12,968 bases of DNA, taken from Candidatus Brocadia sp. Its GTDB lineage: Bacteria > Planctomycetota > Brocadiia > Brocadiales > Brocadiaceae. The position numbers and the translations under genes were made by a program. Location: the NCBI GenBank assembly GCA_030837935.1, contig JAUQXU010000400.1, positions 1-12,968 on the forward strand, written 5' to 3'. Numbering within the stretch: position 1 is the stretch's first letter; each line of letters starts with the position of its first letter. This document shows, piece after piece, positions 1 to 6,113 of the stretch. The notes beneath the pieces are model-generated. The model did no database searches. It had not been told where the DNA came from and worked only from the letters and a program-made list of their open reading frames with translations.

Positions 1-301
1 TCTTCTCTGCGTCTACTACCTCCACATTTTGATTAAAATTGGATGAGTCGATGATGGTCTCCTCATTTAATACAATATCTGCACTGCTTACCTTCTCGCT
101 GTCTGCTTCCTCAAGACCGCCATTGGTCACCCGTATAGTAGCAAGGCCTTTTATGCCGGGAAATGTGTCTGTCTGCGTTTTGGGTGATCCGGTCTCGCGT
201 ACATAGGTGTGTTCAAAAACCGTAACTACATCTGCCATCAGGGTTGTTGCCAGAAAAAAAAGAAGAACCATCATATTCGCGTATAAAATAAACTTTCTCA
301 T
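1..301 (-). CDS. Exported surface-type protein, N-terminal part (runs off left edge)
   Basis: The first 100 codons of a leftward gene are seen; the rest lies beyond base 1. It starts with ATG at 301-299, preceded by a good Shine-Dalgarno (AGGAG, 7 bases upstream of the ATG). Residues 1 to about 22 form a signal peptide: MRK, then a hydrophobic run ending near TLMA. The mature part begins DVVTVFEHTYVRETGSP and continues into a beta-rich stretch with the motifs VTNGG, LNEETI and FNQNV. I associate this pattern with the N-terminal beta-sandwich of large secreted bacterial proteins that carry repeat or Ig-like domains further on. That link comes from memory of the motif, not from a search. It is transcribed away from everything else in the window, and the mobile debris begins just upstream of it. 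The function is unknown. Confidence 0.7.
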   Translation of the reverse strand, partial: MRKFILYANMMVLLFFLATTLMADVVTVFEHTYVRETGSPKTQTDTFPGIKGLATIRVTNGGLEEADSEKVSSADIVLNEETIIDSSNFNQNVEVVDAEK

Positions 302-421
302 ATTTTGCTCCTGTCAGGATATTCATGGAAATAATTGGTCTGTTAGAACAAATGGTATTCCAAACACGTTTTCAAAGGTAAAAAAGCTATGAAGTTTTTT
401 AACAGTAAGAATACTCAACAG

Positions 422-602
422 TTAACCCGACCTTCGCAATTCGAGGGTAGATAAGCTGCTAAGCCAGTAAATTCAAGGGGTTATAAAAAAAGTCGGCACT
501 ACAAGCCGTTTTGGGAAATCAACCCCTTAAAATCAATGTTTACAAGGAGATACATGCCAAAAAATAGCAATTTCTGAAGTCGAATTGCGAAAGTCGGGTT
601 AA
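422..602. mobile_element. MITE-like element with 22 bp terminal inverted repeats
   Basis: The 22 bases at 422-443 (beginning TTAACCCGACC and ending CAATTCG) match the reverse complement of 581-602 at 21 of 22 positions. They bound an element of about 181 bp with no coding capacity. A second inverted pair lies inside it (AAGGGGTT at 475-482 and AACCCCTT near 520-527). A good ribosome-binding site plus ATG (AAGGAG, ATG at 554) opens only a seven-codon frame, as if it were the stump of a transposase start. This architecture fits a miniature inverted-repeat element derived from an insertion sequence. I saw no clear target-site duplication and cannot name the parent family. Confidence 0.55.
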
Positions 603-802
603 AACAACGGGGTGGAAACGGTGGCAGGGAGAAAAACACAAAAAAGCGGATCACCATGTACTTTTTTGTAATTTTTCATGGCATTTCTGTGCAATCGAAT
701 AGTATTTCTAAACGCATACGAAAAAGATGAACGTATTGTTATTCTGACATCGTTAGGAATTTTTTCATCCATGAATTAGGCCTTCGGTGGCTTTTTATCT
801 GT

Positions 803-825
803 AGAGCGAAGAGACTCTTCGCTCT
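803..825. repeat. Dispersed palindrome, copy 1
   Basis: This is a perfect palindrome with 11-base arms (AGAGCGAAGAG and CTCTTCGCTCT) around a single central A. The same core occurs at 3302-3330 with a central T and longer arms. It therefore looks like a dispersed REP-like hairpin rather than a gene-specific terminator. It lies 13 bases before the group II intron 5' end. Confidence 0.75.
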
Positions 826-838
826 CGTGCTCCTGAAA

Positions 839-1020
839 GTGCGCAATGCCAGAGGGGTGAAAGTCCCCTTCAGGGAAAACGCTTTCTGCCCTGTAACCGA
901 CCGTAACTACGACACCGTGATGTGTGGTGGGAGCAACGGGAGGTGAAAAGCTAGTCCGTAGAATAACGAACTCGATTCGGCCTATTGTAACGGTGAGCCT
1001 GCTAGACCTTATCCAAGCGT
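839..1020 (+). mobile_element. Group II intron 5' fragment (domain I remnant)
   Basis: The segment opens with GTGCGC, the hallmark 5' end of bacterial group II introns. A short hairpin follows directly (AGGGG-TGAAAGT-CCCCT, 852-868), as is usual in domain I just after that end. Further characteristic pieces are GGTGAAAAGCTAGTCCG and AATAACGAAC. The resemblance to domain I breaks off around 1015-1020, where the IS1380 remnant begins. No reverse transcriptase/maturase frame and no domain V hairpin are seen downstream, so only the 5' end survives and it cannot splice. The 3' boundary is approximate. Identification is by motif recognition only. Confidence 0.6.
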
Positions 1021-1050
1021 GATTATTTTATAGAGAGAGATGAAGTTGGT

Positions 1051-1120
1051 TGAAATGCCCGATTTTGCTGGTTAAAATAAGGATGTGTGAAAATCACTAA
1101 CCAGAAAAAGGGGCATTTCA
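1051..1120. repeat. Stem-loop before the transposase start
   Basis: The arms 1051-1073 (TGAAATGCCC, then TTTTGCTGGTT) and 1099-1120 (AACCAGAAAAAG, then GGGCATTTCA) are complementary apart from a small bulge. They form a hairpin of about 20 bp ending one base before the transposase ATG. Such structures near IS ends can block translation initiated from outside transcripts. It may also include the left end of the element. Confidence 0.55.
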
Positions 1121-1121
1121 G

Positions 1122-1812
1122 ATGAGCAAAAAATCAGAACGTCAGCATAGCAGAATACTGAAGAGAAGGAAACAGGAAATAGAGAGGCGGCTGAAGAGGA
1201 ACCCTCTGCGGAAGGGGTATGTATCCGTGGTGACACGGACTTTTCCCTGACAGGGAATTTTGATCGATGGTCAGAAAGAGTGGACTTTGTATTTGGAATG
1301 GATGCCCGTGCGGTGTTGCTAAAACGAGCGGAAGAATTGCCGAAGGAGTCATGGAAGGTACTGGTGCGGAAACCGAAATACACGGTAAAAACACAGGAGA
1401 GGCAGAAGCCAGAGAACATAAAAGAGGAAATAGTCAAAGAGAAGGGATATAAGAATATCCGCCTGGCGAGTGAACGAGTAGCGGAATTTGAATATCAACC
1501 TGGGAAATGCGAGAAGATGTATCGGGTAGTGGCGCTGGAGAAGAATCTGACGGTGGAAGAGGGAAAGAAAGCACTGACCGATGACATTCAATACTTTTTT
1601 ATATAACGACACTGAGGGATAGGACGGCAGAGGATATTGTGGCGTTGGCGAATGGGAGATGCGATCAGGAGAACGTGATAGAGCAATTGAAGAACGGAGT
1701 AAATGCGATGAGGATGCCGGTAAGGGATTTGGAAAGCAACTGGGCATACATGGTAATGGCGGCGCTGTCGTGGAATCTGAAGGCGAGGTTTTTAAAACCT
1801 CGCTTGTTTTAG
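1122..1812 (+). pseudogene. IS1380-family transposase, internally deleted and frameshifted
   Basis: Three blocks match IS1380-family DDE transposases but lie in different frames. Block 1 (ATG at 1122 to about 1200) gives MSKKSERQHSRILKRRKQEI, the usual N-terminus. Block 2 (about 1217-1603) contains CIRGDTDFSLTGNFDRW with a catalytic Asp, then VDFVFGMDA, KPENIKEEIV, YQPGKCEKMYR and DDIQYFF. Block 3 (1603-1812) gives ITTLRDRTAEDIV, then NGRCDQENVIEQLKNGV with the catalytic Glu, and SNWAYMVMAALSWNLKARF. Blocks 1 and 2 are fused by loss of the expected 120 or more central residues. Block 2 slips to block 3 in a T run at 1595-1600 that is one base too short. The C-terminus also seems truncated near 1790. 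Intact members have roughly 400-480 residues, so this copy is dead. Confidence 0.85.
1783..1803 (+). terminator. Possible hairpin terminator at the end of the IS remnant
   Basis: GCGAGGTTTT and AAAACCTCGC form a perfect 10-base inverted repeat around one T, followed by TTGTTTT. It overlaps the point where transposase similarity is lost, so it may belong to the adjoining sequence. The U tract is short and interrupted. Confidence 0.35.
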
Positions 1813-1935
1813 GGCTAATCTATCAAGAATATCTGCAATTTCTGATATAATTCGAATAAATATCTGTTGCCTTTCAGAGTGCGTTAACGGTATGATTCTC
1901 TTCGGTATTTTTTATCTAAATCAAGGAGGTGTTGT

Positions 1936-2151
1936 ATGGATGACCACATCTATAGAGTGATTGAATTGGCGGGCACTTCTACAAAGACAATGGAAGATGC
2001 TATTCAAAATGCGATTTCAAGGGCATCGAAGACCTTGCGTAATTTGCGGTGGTTCCAGGTCGTTGAAACCCGGGGACGTATTGAAAATGAGAAGATCACC
2101 CGCTGGGAGGTCATAGTAAAGGTAGGATTTGCATTGGAGGACACACTTTAG
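1936..2151 (+). CDS. Dodecin family flavin-binding protein
   Basis: This is a 71-residue protein of normal dodecin length. Dodecins form hollow dodecamers in the cytoplasm that sequester riboflavin, FMN or other flavins (and CoA in some members), and so buffer free flavin. The family pattern is clear: HIYRVIELAGTS at the start, DAIQNAISRASKTLRNL in the helix, and RWFQVVETRGRI. The Trp at residue 39 corresponds to the aromatic that stacks on the flavin isoalloxazine ring. The protein ends with the strand VIVKVGFALE. An excellent ribosome-binding site (AAGGAGGT, 1923-1930) supports the start. It is a single-gene unit between the transposase remnant and a palindromic element, so context adds nothing to its role. 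Confidence 0.93.
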   Translation: MDDHIYRVIELAGTSTKTMEDAIQNAISRASKTLRNLRWFQVVETRGRIENEKITRWEVIVKVGFALEDTL

Positions 2152-2182
2152 TTAGAGAGAATTGTGGTATAAGGGTACAAAA

Positions 2183-2308
2183 TATAGTAAACGTATTAAA
2201 TAAGTTGACATGTCCTGGTCATTGCGAGCGACAGCGAAGCAATCTCATTACAGGGATTGCTTCGTCGTACCTCCTCGCAATGACAACGTTCTTTTTGCGT
2301 TTACTATA
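2183..2308. repeat. Nested palindromic element (126 bp)
   Basis: Three concentric inverted pairs are present. The outer arms TATAGTAAACG (2183-2193) and CGTTTACTATA (2298-2308) match perfectly. The middle arms GTCATTGCGAG (2218-2228) and CTCGCAATGAC (2274-2284) match perfectly. The inner arms CGAAGCAATC (2235-2244) and GATTGCTTCG (2255-2264) also match. The middle and inner part belongs to a dispersed hairpin type I recognise from many environmental genomes (the TCATTGCGAG...CGAAGCAATCTC kind). The outer arms suggest the hairpin sits inside, or is the core of, a small MITE-like unit. It has no coding potential and lies between the dodecin stop and the next gene. Confidence 0.75.
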
Positions 2309-2354
2309 GTTAATAAAGAGTGGATAAGGGGTTACCTTTGAATGGAGAAGACAC

Positions 2355-2624
2355 ATGGACCAAAAGGAAGGAAAAGGGTATACAGAATATCAAAAGAAGG
2401 TTATCAGGAATTTTTACGAAAATAAAGACCTGCGCCTGATACAAAAGCTGGGGGAATTAGTCTCGGATTTGTATTTGGAAACGAGTGAAAAAAAGAAGGA
2501 CTCCGGATGGAATAAGATAAGGAAACTGCTTGTTGATCTCAAGGTACATCCGAATGAGATAGAATTCTTAACGAAGGATAAAAATCTTGCCGTGATTTCA
2601 AAGAAATTGGCAGATATGTTTTGA
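2355..2624 (+). CDS. Hypothetical 89-residue cytoplasmic protein
   Basis: This is a small, highly charged, probably all-helical protein without a signal peptide or membrane segment. It begins MDQKEGKGYTEYQKKVIRNF and contains KLGELVSDLYL, a Lys-rich linker (EKKKDSGWNKIRKLLVDLKV) and a C-terminal FLTKDKNLAVISKKLADMF. The pattern YTEYQKKVIRNFYEN resembles conserved uncharacterised proteins I have seen in anammox bacteria and relatives, but I cannot name a family or function. The ATG at 2355 was chosen because GGAGAAG lies 5 bases upstream. An ATG at 2342 is out of frame. It follows the palindromic element and has no operon partner; the downstream DNA is mobile-element debris. Confidence 0.7.
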   Translation: MDQKEGKGYTEYQKKVIRNFYENKDLRLIQKLGELVSDLYLETSEKKKDSGWNKIRKLLVDLKVHPNEIEFLTKDKNLAVISKKLADMF

Positions 2625-2856
2625 TCCCTAGCAACAATTGGAAGCCAGAAACCAGAAGTCAGCATACAAGGTTTCTATTCCGGCAGATCGTCCGAGAAAG
2701 TACCCCACTTTCCTGTGTTATGGCTTTTGTTTTCCCAACTTTCATAACGCGAGTTTTCGATAAAAATAGACCGCGAGTAATCGCGTTGTCTAGCAAAAAA
2801 TTGTTCAACTGTAAACCCATCAAGGGAGAGAAGGTTAGAGGTCGAATCTTTTAAAA
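2625..2856. other. Stretch without a clear gene; possible decayed coding tail on minus strand
   Basis: I see no intact gene here. The minus-strand frame that ends at 2675 reads FTVEQFFARQRDYSRSIF and later SHNTGKWGTFSDDLPE. Its composition is protein-like, but it has no start of its own and enters the intron-like segment upstream. It may be the tail of a disrupted gene or simply a chance open frame. An inverted pair AACGCGA/TCGCGTT lies at about 2746-2785. Confidence 0.3.
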
Positions 2857-3060
2857 GGAGCGTGCCTGGCGAAGGGTAGCGTTTACTAACGGGTGCGAGT
2901 CCTGTCATGGCAAAAGCCGGAAGCCATATAGCTTGGAGGGCAGGGGATAATGGAAACGTTACCTTTTGAAGCCCATTGACAAAAGTGCCGCAAGGCGGCA
3001 TGAGCAACTATCCGGGTCGTAACGAGAGTGAACGGAGAAGAAGCCTCGTAAAGATTAATA
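2857..3060 (+). mobile_element. Second group II intron-like RNA segment (5' domains only)
   Basis: The segment begins GAGCGTGCCTGGCGAAGG and soon forms a short hairpin (ACGGG-TGCGAGT-CCTGT, 2889-2905). This has the same layout as the hairpin in the fragment at 839. Further paired elements follow: ATGGC/GCCAT around AAAAGCCGGAA (2909-2929), GCCGCAAGGCGGC (2987-2999), and GTCGTAACGAGAGTGAACGG near 3017-3036. These are typical of group II intron domain I. No reverse transcriptase frame lies downstream and no domain V hairpin was found before the TPR gene. It is therefore an orphan 5' fragment, or possibly a structured RNA of other kind. Both boundaries are approximate. The sequence differs from the 839 copy, so they come from different introns. 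Confidence 0.45.
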
Positions 3061-3108
3061 TCTCCGCTACTATATAAGACGGTATTTCCTGACTTATTAA
3101 GTGACGGT

Positions 3109-3260
3109 TTAAAAACATACCATATCATCCTCTTTTGCTATGTGCTCATGGATAACCCTTCCATCTGCTTTTATAATTGACAATCAGTCTCATCTTTGAC
3201 CGAGATTATTGTGTCAAAGCCATTATGTAACAATTCTGAGGTGCGTTGCATCGTGTCCAT
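3109..3260 (-). pseudogene. Short decayed coding remnant
   Basis: Read leftward from ATG at 3260-3258, the frame gives MDTMQRTSELLHNGFDTIIS, then VKDETDCQL and a stop. An overlapping frame continues at once as IIKADGRVIHEHIAKEDDMV, then CF and a stop at 3111-3109. Both halves look protein-like and abut at a single frameshift, so this may be the C-terminal relic of a gene. There is no ribosome-binding site before the ATG, and I recognise no family. Two random short frames remain possible. Confidence 0.25.
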
Positions 3261-3301
3261 GTCGTGACAACGCGAGAAGAGAATTCTTCAAAATTGCGGC
3301 T

Positions 3302-3330
3302 TGTAGAGCGAAGAGTCTCTTCGCTCTACA
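3302..3330. repeat. Dispersed palindrome, copy 2
   Basis: This is a perfect 14-base-arm palindrome (TGTAGAGCGAAGAG and CTCTTCGCTCTACA) around a central T. It is the extended form of the 803-825 palindrome. It lies 61 bases beyond the stop of the leftward TPR gene. It could end that transcript, but no U tract follows on that strand. Confidence 0.8.
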
Positions 3331-3391
3331 TTCATGAATAGTTATACCAGGGTGCGTTAGTAATTATTGCATATCTTTATATCTCAAACGT

Positions 3392-4369
3392 CTATTTTCC
3401 TTTCTTGCTCTTTTTTTTGTATATTGAGAAGTAGCCCTCTGCCTCTTTCTCCAGACCTTTGGCCTTGTATGCAATACCGAGATCATTGTAGGTTTCCACA
3501 TTATTTGGGTCAGACATTACAGCCGTTTGAAAGGCATTGATTGCATCATCGTATTGCTTTTTCTTCATATAATCTTTCCCTAGCCGATATTGGGCATCTG
3601 CATTACTGACATTCATTTCAACCGTTTTGTTGTAATATCGGATGGCTTCATCTATATTTCCGGTTTTATCATAGAGCAGGGCTATATTATAGAGGGCACT
3701 TTCATGACCCGGATCAATTTCCAGCGCCTTATTATATTCCGTCAAGGCTTCCTTATCCATGTCTTTCATTGAATACACAATGCCTAAGTTCGAATGGGCT
3801 ATTGCAAGACTTGGATCTAATTCTATACGTTTCTTTAATATCTGAATTGCATCATCGTACTTGCCGACTTTTGTATAAGCAATACCCAGGAGAGAATAAG
3901 CAGACCGATATTCGGGATTAATTTGAATGGTCTTGTTGAATGCCGTAATGGCATTATCAAAAACACCTTTGTCAAAATACGCAGAACCAAGGTTGTAATA
4001 AGCTTCGACGTCTTTGGGCTTCTGTTCTATAGCCTTCTGAAAGGCATCAATGGCATTGTCATGCATGCCCTTTTGTGTATATGCAACGCCAAGTTTATTA
4101 TATACATCAGGGTAACTGGGATTCTTGGCCAGAGCCTTCTTATACATCTCAATCGCTTCATCAAAAAGTCCATATTGAGCATAGTTCAATCCTTGTTTAT
4201 ACAGCTCATCAGGGACATTAATACGATCTAGTAGTGCTTCGCTTTGAGTTTTGCCTTTACTTTCGGCTGTAACCGTCCCCTCTTTTGAAAAACAACAGGG
4301 TGAATTCAACAAGGTTACCATTCCAAAACCACAAGCAATCGTTGTGGCTACAATCTTCTTACTATTCAC
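3392..4369 (-). CDS. Exported TPR-repeat protein, last gene of the metal-uptake operon
   Basis: This 325-residue protein has an N-terminal signal sequence (about 1-28, Lys-rich then hydrophobic, ending PCCFS). After a short linker, eight consecutive 34-residue tetratricopeptide repeats fill residues 54 to about 325. The canonical positions are clear, for example YNKLGVAYTQKG, YYNLGSAYFDKG and SNLGIVYSMKD. TPR arrays bind other proteins, so a periplasmic scaffold or assembly role is likely; no enzyme motif is present. The start is GTG at 4369-4367, which overlaps the TAG stop of the permease gene by one base and follows AAAGGAGA. The only nearby ATG (4376) runs into a stop after four codons. 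The overlap implies translational coupling with the transporter, though its link to metal transport is inferred from this coupling alone. Confidence 0.88.
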   Translation of the reverse strand: MNSKKIVATTIACGFGMVTLLNSPCCFSKEGTVTAESKGKTQSEALLDRINVPDELYKQGLNYAQYGLFDEAIEMYKKALAKNPSYPDVYNKLGVAYTQKGMHDNAIDAFQKAIEQKPKDVEAYYNLGSAYFDKGVFDNAITAFNKTIQINPEYRSAYSLLGIAYTKVGKYDDAIQILKKRIELDPSLAIAHSNLGIVYSMKDMDKEALTEYNKALEIDPGHESALYNIALLYDKTGNIDEAIRYYNKTVEMNVSNADAQYRLGKDYMKKKQYDDAINAFQTAVMSDPNNVETYNDLGIAYKAKGLEKEAEGYFSIYKKKSKKGK

Positions 4370-5271
4370 TATGCATTCTCCTTTAATTTGATTTTGCCTT
4401 CACATTGTCTTTTCATCGAAAAGAGCATTTTTGCTAAGTATGATAGTACCAATATTACACTGAGTAAAGCAACGTCTGTTGGACCTGTTGGAAGGTCAAA
4501 GCGATATGAAATATAAAAGCCAATAAAAGATGCGGTGACTCCGATGGCTGAGGAAACAATGCAAAAAGGAAGTATCCCGCGAGTGACCATTCTGGCGGTA
4601 ATTGGCGGTATTAACAGAAAGCCAAATATGACCAGCGGACCAACGGTCATTACTCCGAGCGAGATAATTATTCCAATAATTATGTAGAGCAGAATGTCCC
4701 ATATTATAACCTTCTTACCTACCGTGACGGCCATATCTATATCATAGGACACCAATATGAAGTTGCGATGAAAGCCGGTTAAAAAAATAAAGATCGCACC
4801 ATAAATAGCAACCATTGACCACAAATAGACATCAGGAACAGAAACAATCTCTCCTTTCAGCATGGATAGCACCTCGGTTTGACCATAAGGATTCCAGGAA
4901 ACAAATAGTATTGAGGCTGCTCCGGCAAGGACATAAGTAAATCCAATACGATTTTCAGTAAATCCTTTTCTTTTACGTTCGAGAATTGCCAAAATAAAGA
5001 TAGTAATGATGGTAAAGATGATGGAACCAGTCAATGCCATGACCTTTTCGGATTCAGTATGGTAGAAAAAATGCCATCCCAAGGTATGCAATAAAAAGGC
5101 AAAGGCAATCCCTGCATTTGACACCTGGGGCAATGCTATACCAAGTAAAATCATACGGCGCAGCACAAAAAATATACCTACCTGTGGGCACACAAACCCC
5201 ACTATCAACCCTGCATAAAGAGCGTTTCGCAAAAGAAAATGTGGATTCAGTATCTCTAACAGCTGTTCCAT
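4369..5271 (-). CDS. znuB: Zinc/manganese-type ABC transporter permease (ABC-3 family)
   Basis: This is a 300-residue inner-membrane protein with about eight hydrophobic segments, the usual size and profile of the ABC-3 (ZnuB/TroC/MntB) permeases that pass Zn, Mn or Fe into the cytoplasm. Typical family stretches are FLLRNALYAGLIVGFVCPQV, the early FFVLRRMILLGIALPQVSNA helix-loop, MTVGPLVIFGFLLIPPITAR (matching the conserved G.LL...ALLI.PA.A region) and FYISYRFDLPTGPTDVALLS near the end. The ATPase gene ends 64 bases upstream and the TPR gene overlaps its stop. The start has a modest AAGG site. The metal is not readable from the sequence, and the znuB symbol assumes zinc. Confidence 0.9.
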   Translation of the reverse strand: MEQLLEILNPHFLLRNALYAGLIVGFVCPQVGIFFVLRRMILLGIALPQVSNAGIAFAFLLHTLGWHFFYHTESEKVMALTGSIIFTIITIFILAILERKRKGFTENRIGFTYVLAGAASILFVSWNPYGQTEVLSMLKGEIVSVPDVYLWSMVAIYGAIFIFLTGFHRNFILVSYDIDMAVTVGKKVIIWDILLYIIIGIIISLGVMTVGPLVIFGFLLIPPITARMVTRGILPFCIVSSAIGVTASFIGFYISYRFDLPTGPTDVALLSVILVLSYLAKMLFSMKRQCEGKIKLKENA

Positions 5272-5335
5272 ATATTACCTTAATTTGGGCAAGTCAGCGC
5301 CAAAACGGATCTTATCCTTTCAAATTCCAATCGTG

Positions 5336-6055
5336 TCAATGCCATAATGTGCCCTGAAATGAGATTTCATCAGTTATTAATGGCGAAAGCAACTCTATAC
5401 TATTTCCGATTAATACTTTATTGTCATTGATCCAAATTATTTTGTCTATCCATTTTGGAATACTATGAATTTCGTGGGTAACCATTATGAATGTCAGTTG
5501 ATGCTTTTTGTGCAACAGCGTAATAAGTTCCATAATCATCTTCTGTGCGAGAATATCAACTCCGGTGATAGGCTCGTCCAGCACGAGAATGTCGGGTCTT
5601 GTAGCCAACGCACGTGCTATAAGTATCCGTTGTCTCTGGCCACCAGACAATTCAGAAAATAATTGTTTTTTCAACTCCAGCATCCCGACATCTTTTAAGC
5701 ACTGCTCTACCCAGGCACGATTTTTGTCAGAAGTAGGACAGAATGGTTTTGCCTGCCCGAACGTACCCATAAACACCACTTCTTCCGCTGTAAATGGATA
5801 TATTTCATCCAATATCTGACGCTGGGGAACATAACCAAATCGTGGATAATGATTCTCGCCATAAACGATAGTTCCCTGAATCGGAGGAATAATCCTCAGG
5901 ATGGTTTTGAACAGTGTGGTTTTTCCACAGCCATTTGGTCCAAACAAAACGGTAAATTCCCCTACTTTTAGTGAAAAATTAATGTCCTTAAGGAGAGGAT
6001 GTCCATTATAACCAATGGTGACATCCTTCAAGGTAATACAATTGTCTGTAGTCAT
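5336..6055 (-). CDS. znuC: Metal ABC transporter ATP-binding protein
   Basis: This 239-residue cytoplasmic ATPase drives the adjoining ABC-3 permease. All nucleotide-binding motifs are intact: Walker A GPNGCGKT (39-46), Q-loop Gln in YVPQ (78), signature LSGGQRQR (136-143), Walker B ILVLDEP (156-162) and the switch His in MVTHE (194). The length and the GYVPQ motif fit the ZnuC/MntA/TroB group. It lies between the binding-protein gene (58 bases upstream) and the permease gene (64 bases downstream), all leftward, so the three are probably co-transcribed. The ribosome-binding site is weak, which is common inside operons. The C-terminal 30 residues are short and lack the extended His-rich tail of some ZnuC proteins. 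Zinc as substrate is inferred. Confidence 0.92.
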   Translation of the reverse strand: MTTDNCITLKDVTIGYNGHPLLKDINFSLKVGEFTVLFGPNGCGKTTLFKTILRIIPPIQGTIVYGENHYPRFGYVPQRQILDEIYPFTAEEVVFMGTFGQAKPFCPTSDKNRAWVEQCLKDVGMLELKKQLFSELSGGQRQRILIARALATRPDILVLDEPITGVDILAQKMIMELITLLHKKHQLTFIMVTHEIHSIPKWIDKIIWINDNKVLIGNSIELLSPLITDEISFQGTLWH

Positions 6056-6113
6056 GGTTGTTTAAGAGAAATAATCCATCACAAAGGACGCAAAGAACGA
6101 TGTAAAAAGACAT

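Larger units (their letters stand above)
302..838. other. Non-coding stretch upstream of the surface-protein gene
   Basis: No convincing gene is visible in either direction over these 537 bases. The stretch contains the inverted-repeat element at 422-602 and the palindrome at 803-825, listed separately. The remaining AT-rich DNA between 603 and 800 has runs of A and T. A weak hairpin followed by T residues at about 780-797 might end a transcript. Confidence 0.5.

Noticed and set aside
1595..1606. Programmed frameshifting at the T run in the transposase
   Set aside because: The gene also has a large internal deletion and a lost C-terminus, so simple decay is the better explanation. IS1380 transposases are not known to me to need frameshifting.
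1072..1747. Leftward open frames of 86-132 residues over the IS remnant
   Set aside because: They are antisense to the recognisable transposase blocks, with Ser/Pro/Leu-rich shadow composition.
2621..2854. 77-residue rightward open frame after the hypothetical gene
   Set aside because: It overlaps the upstream stop, has no ribosome-binding site and shows no family pattern.
6060..6100. CACAAAGGACGCAAAGAACG segment between the ATPase and binding-protein genes
   Set aside because: It resembles a common dispersed intergenic sequence. There is no dyad or promoter shape, and a second copy with regulatory placement is not seen.
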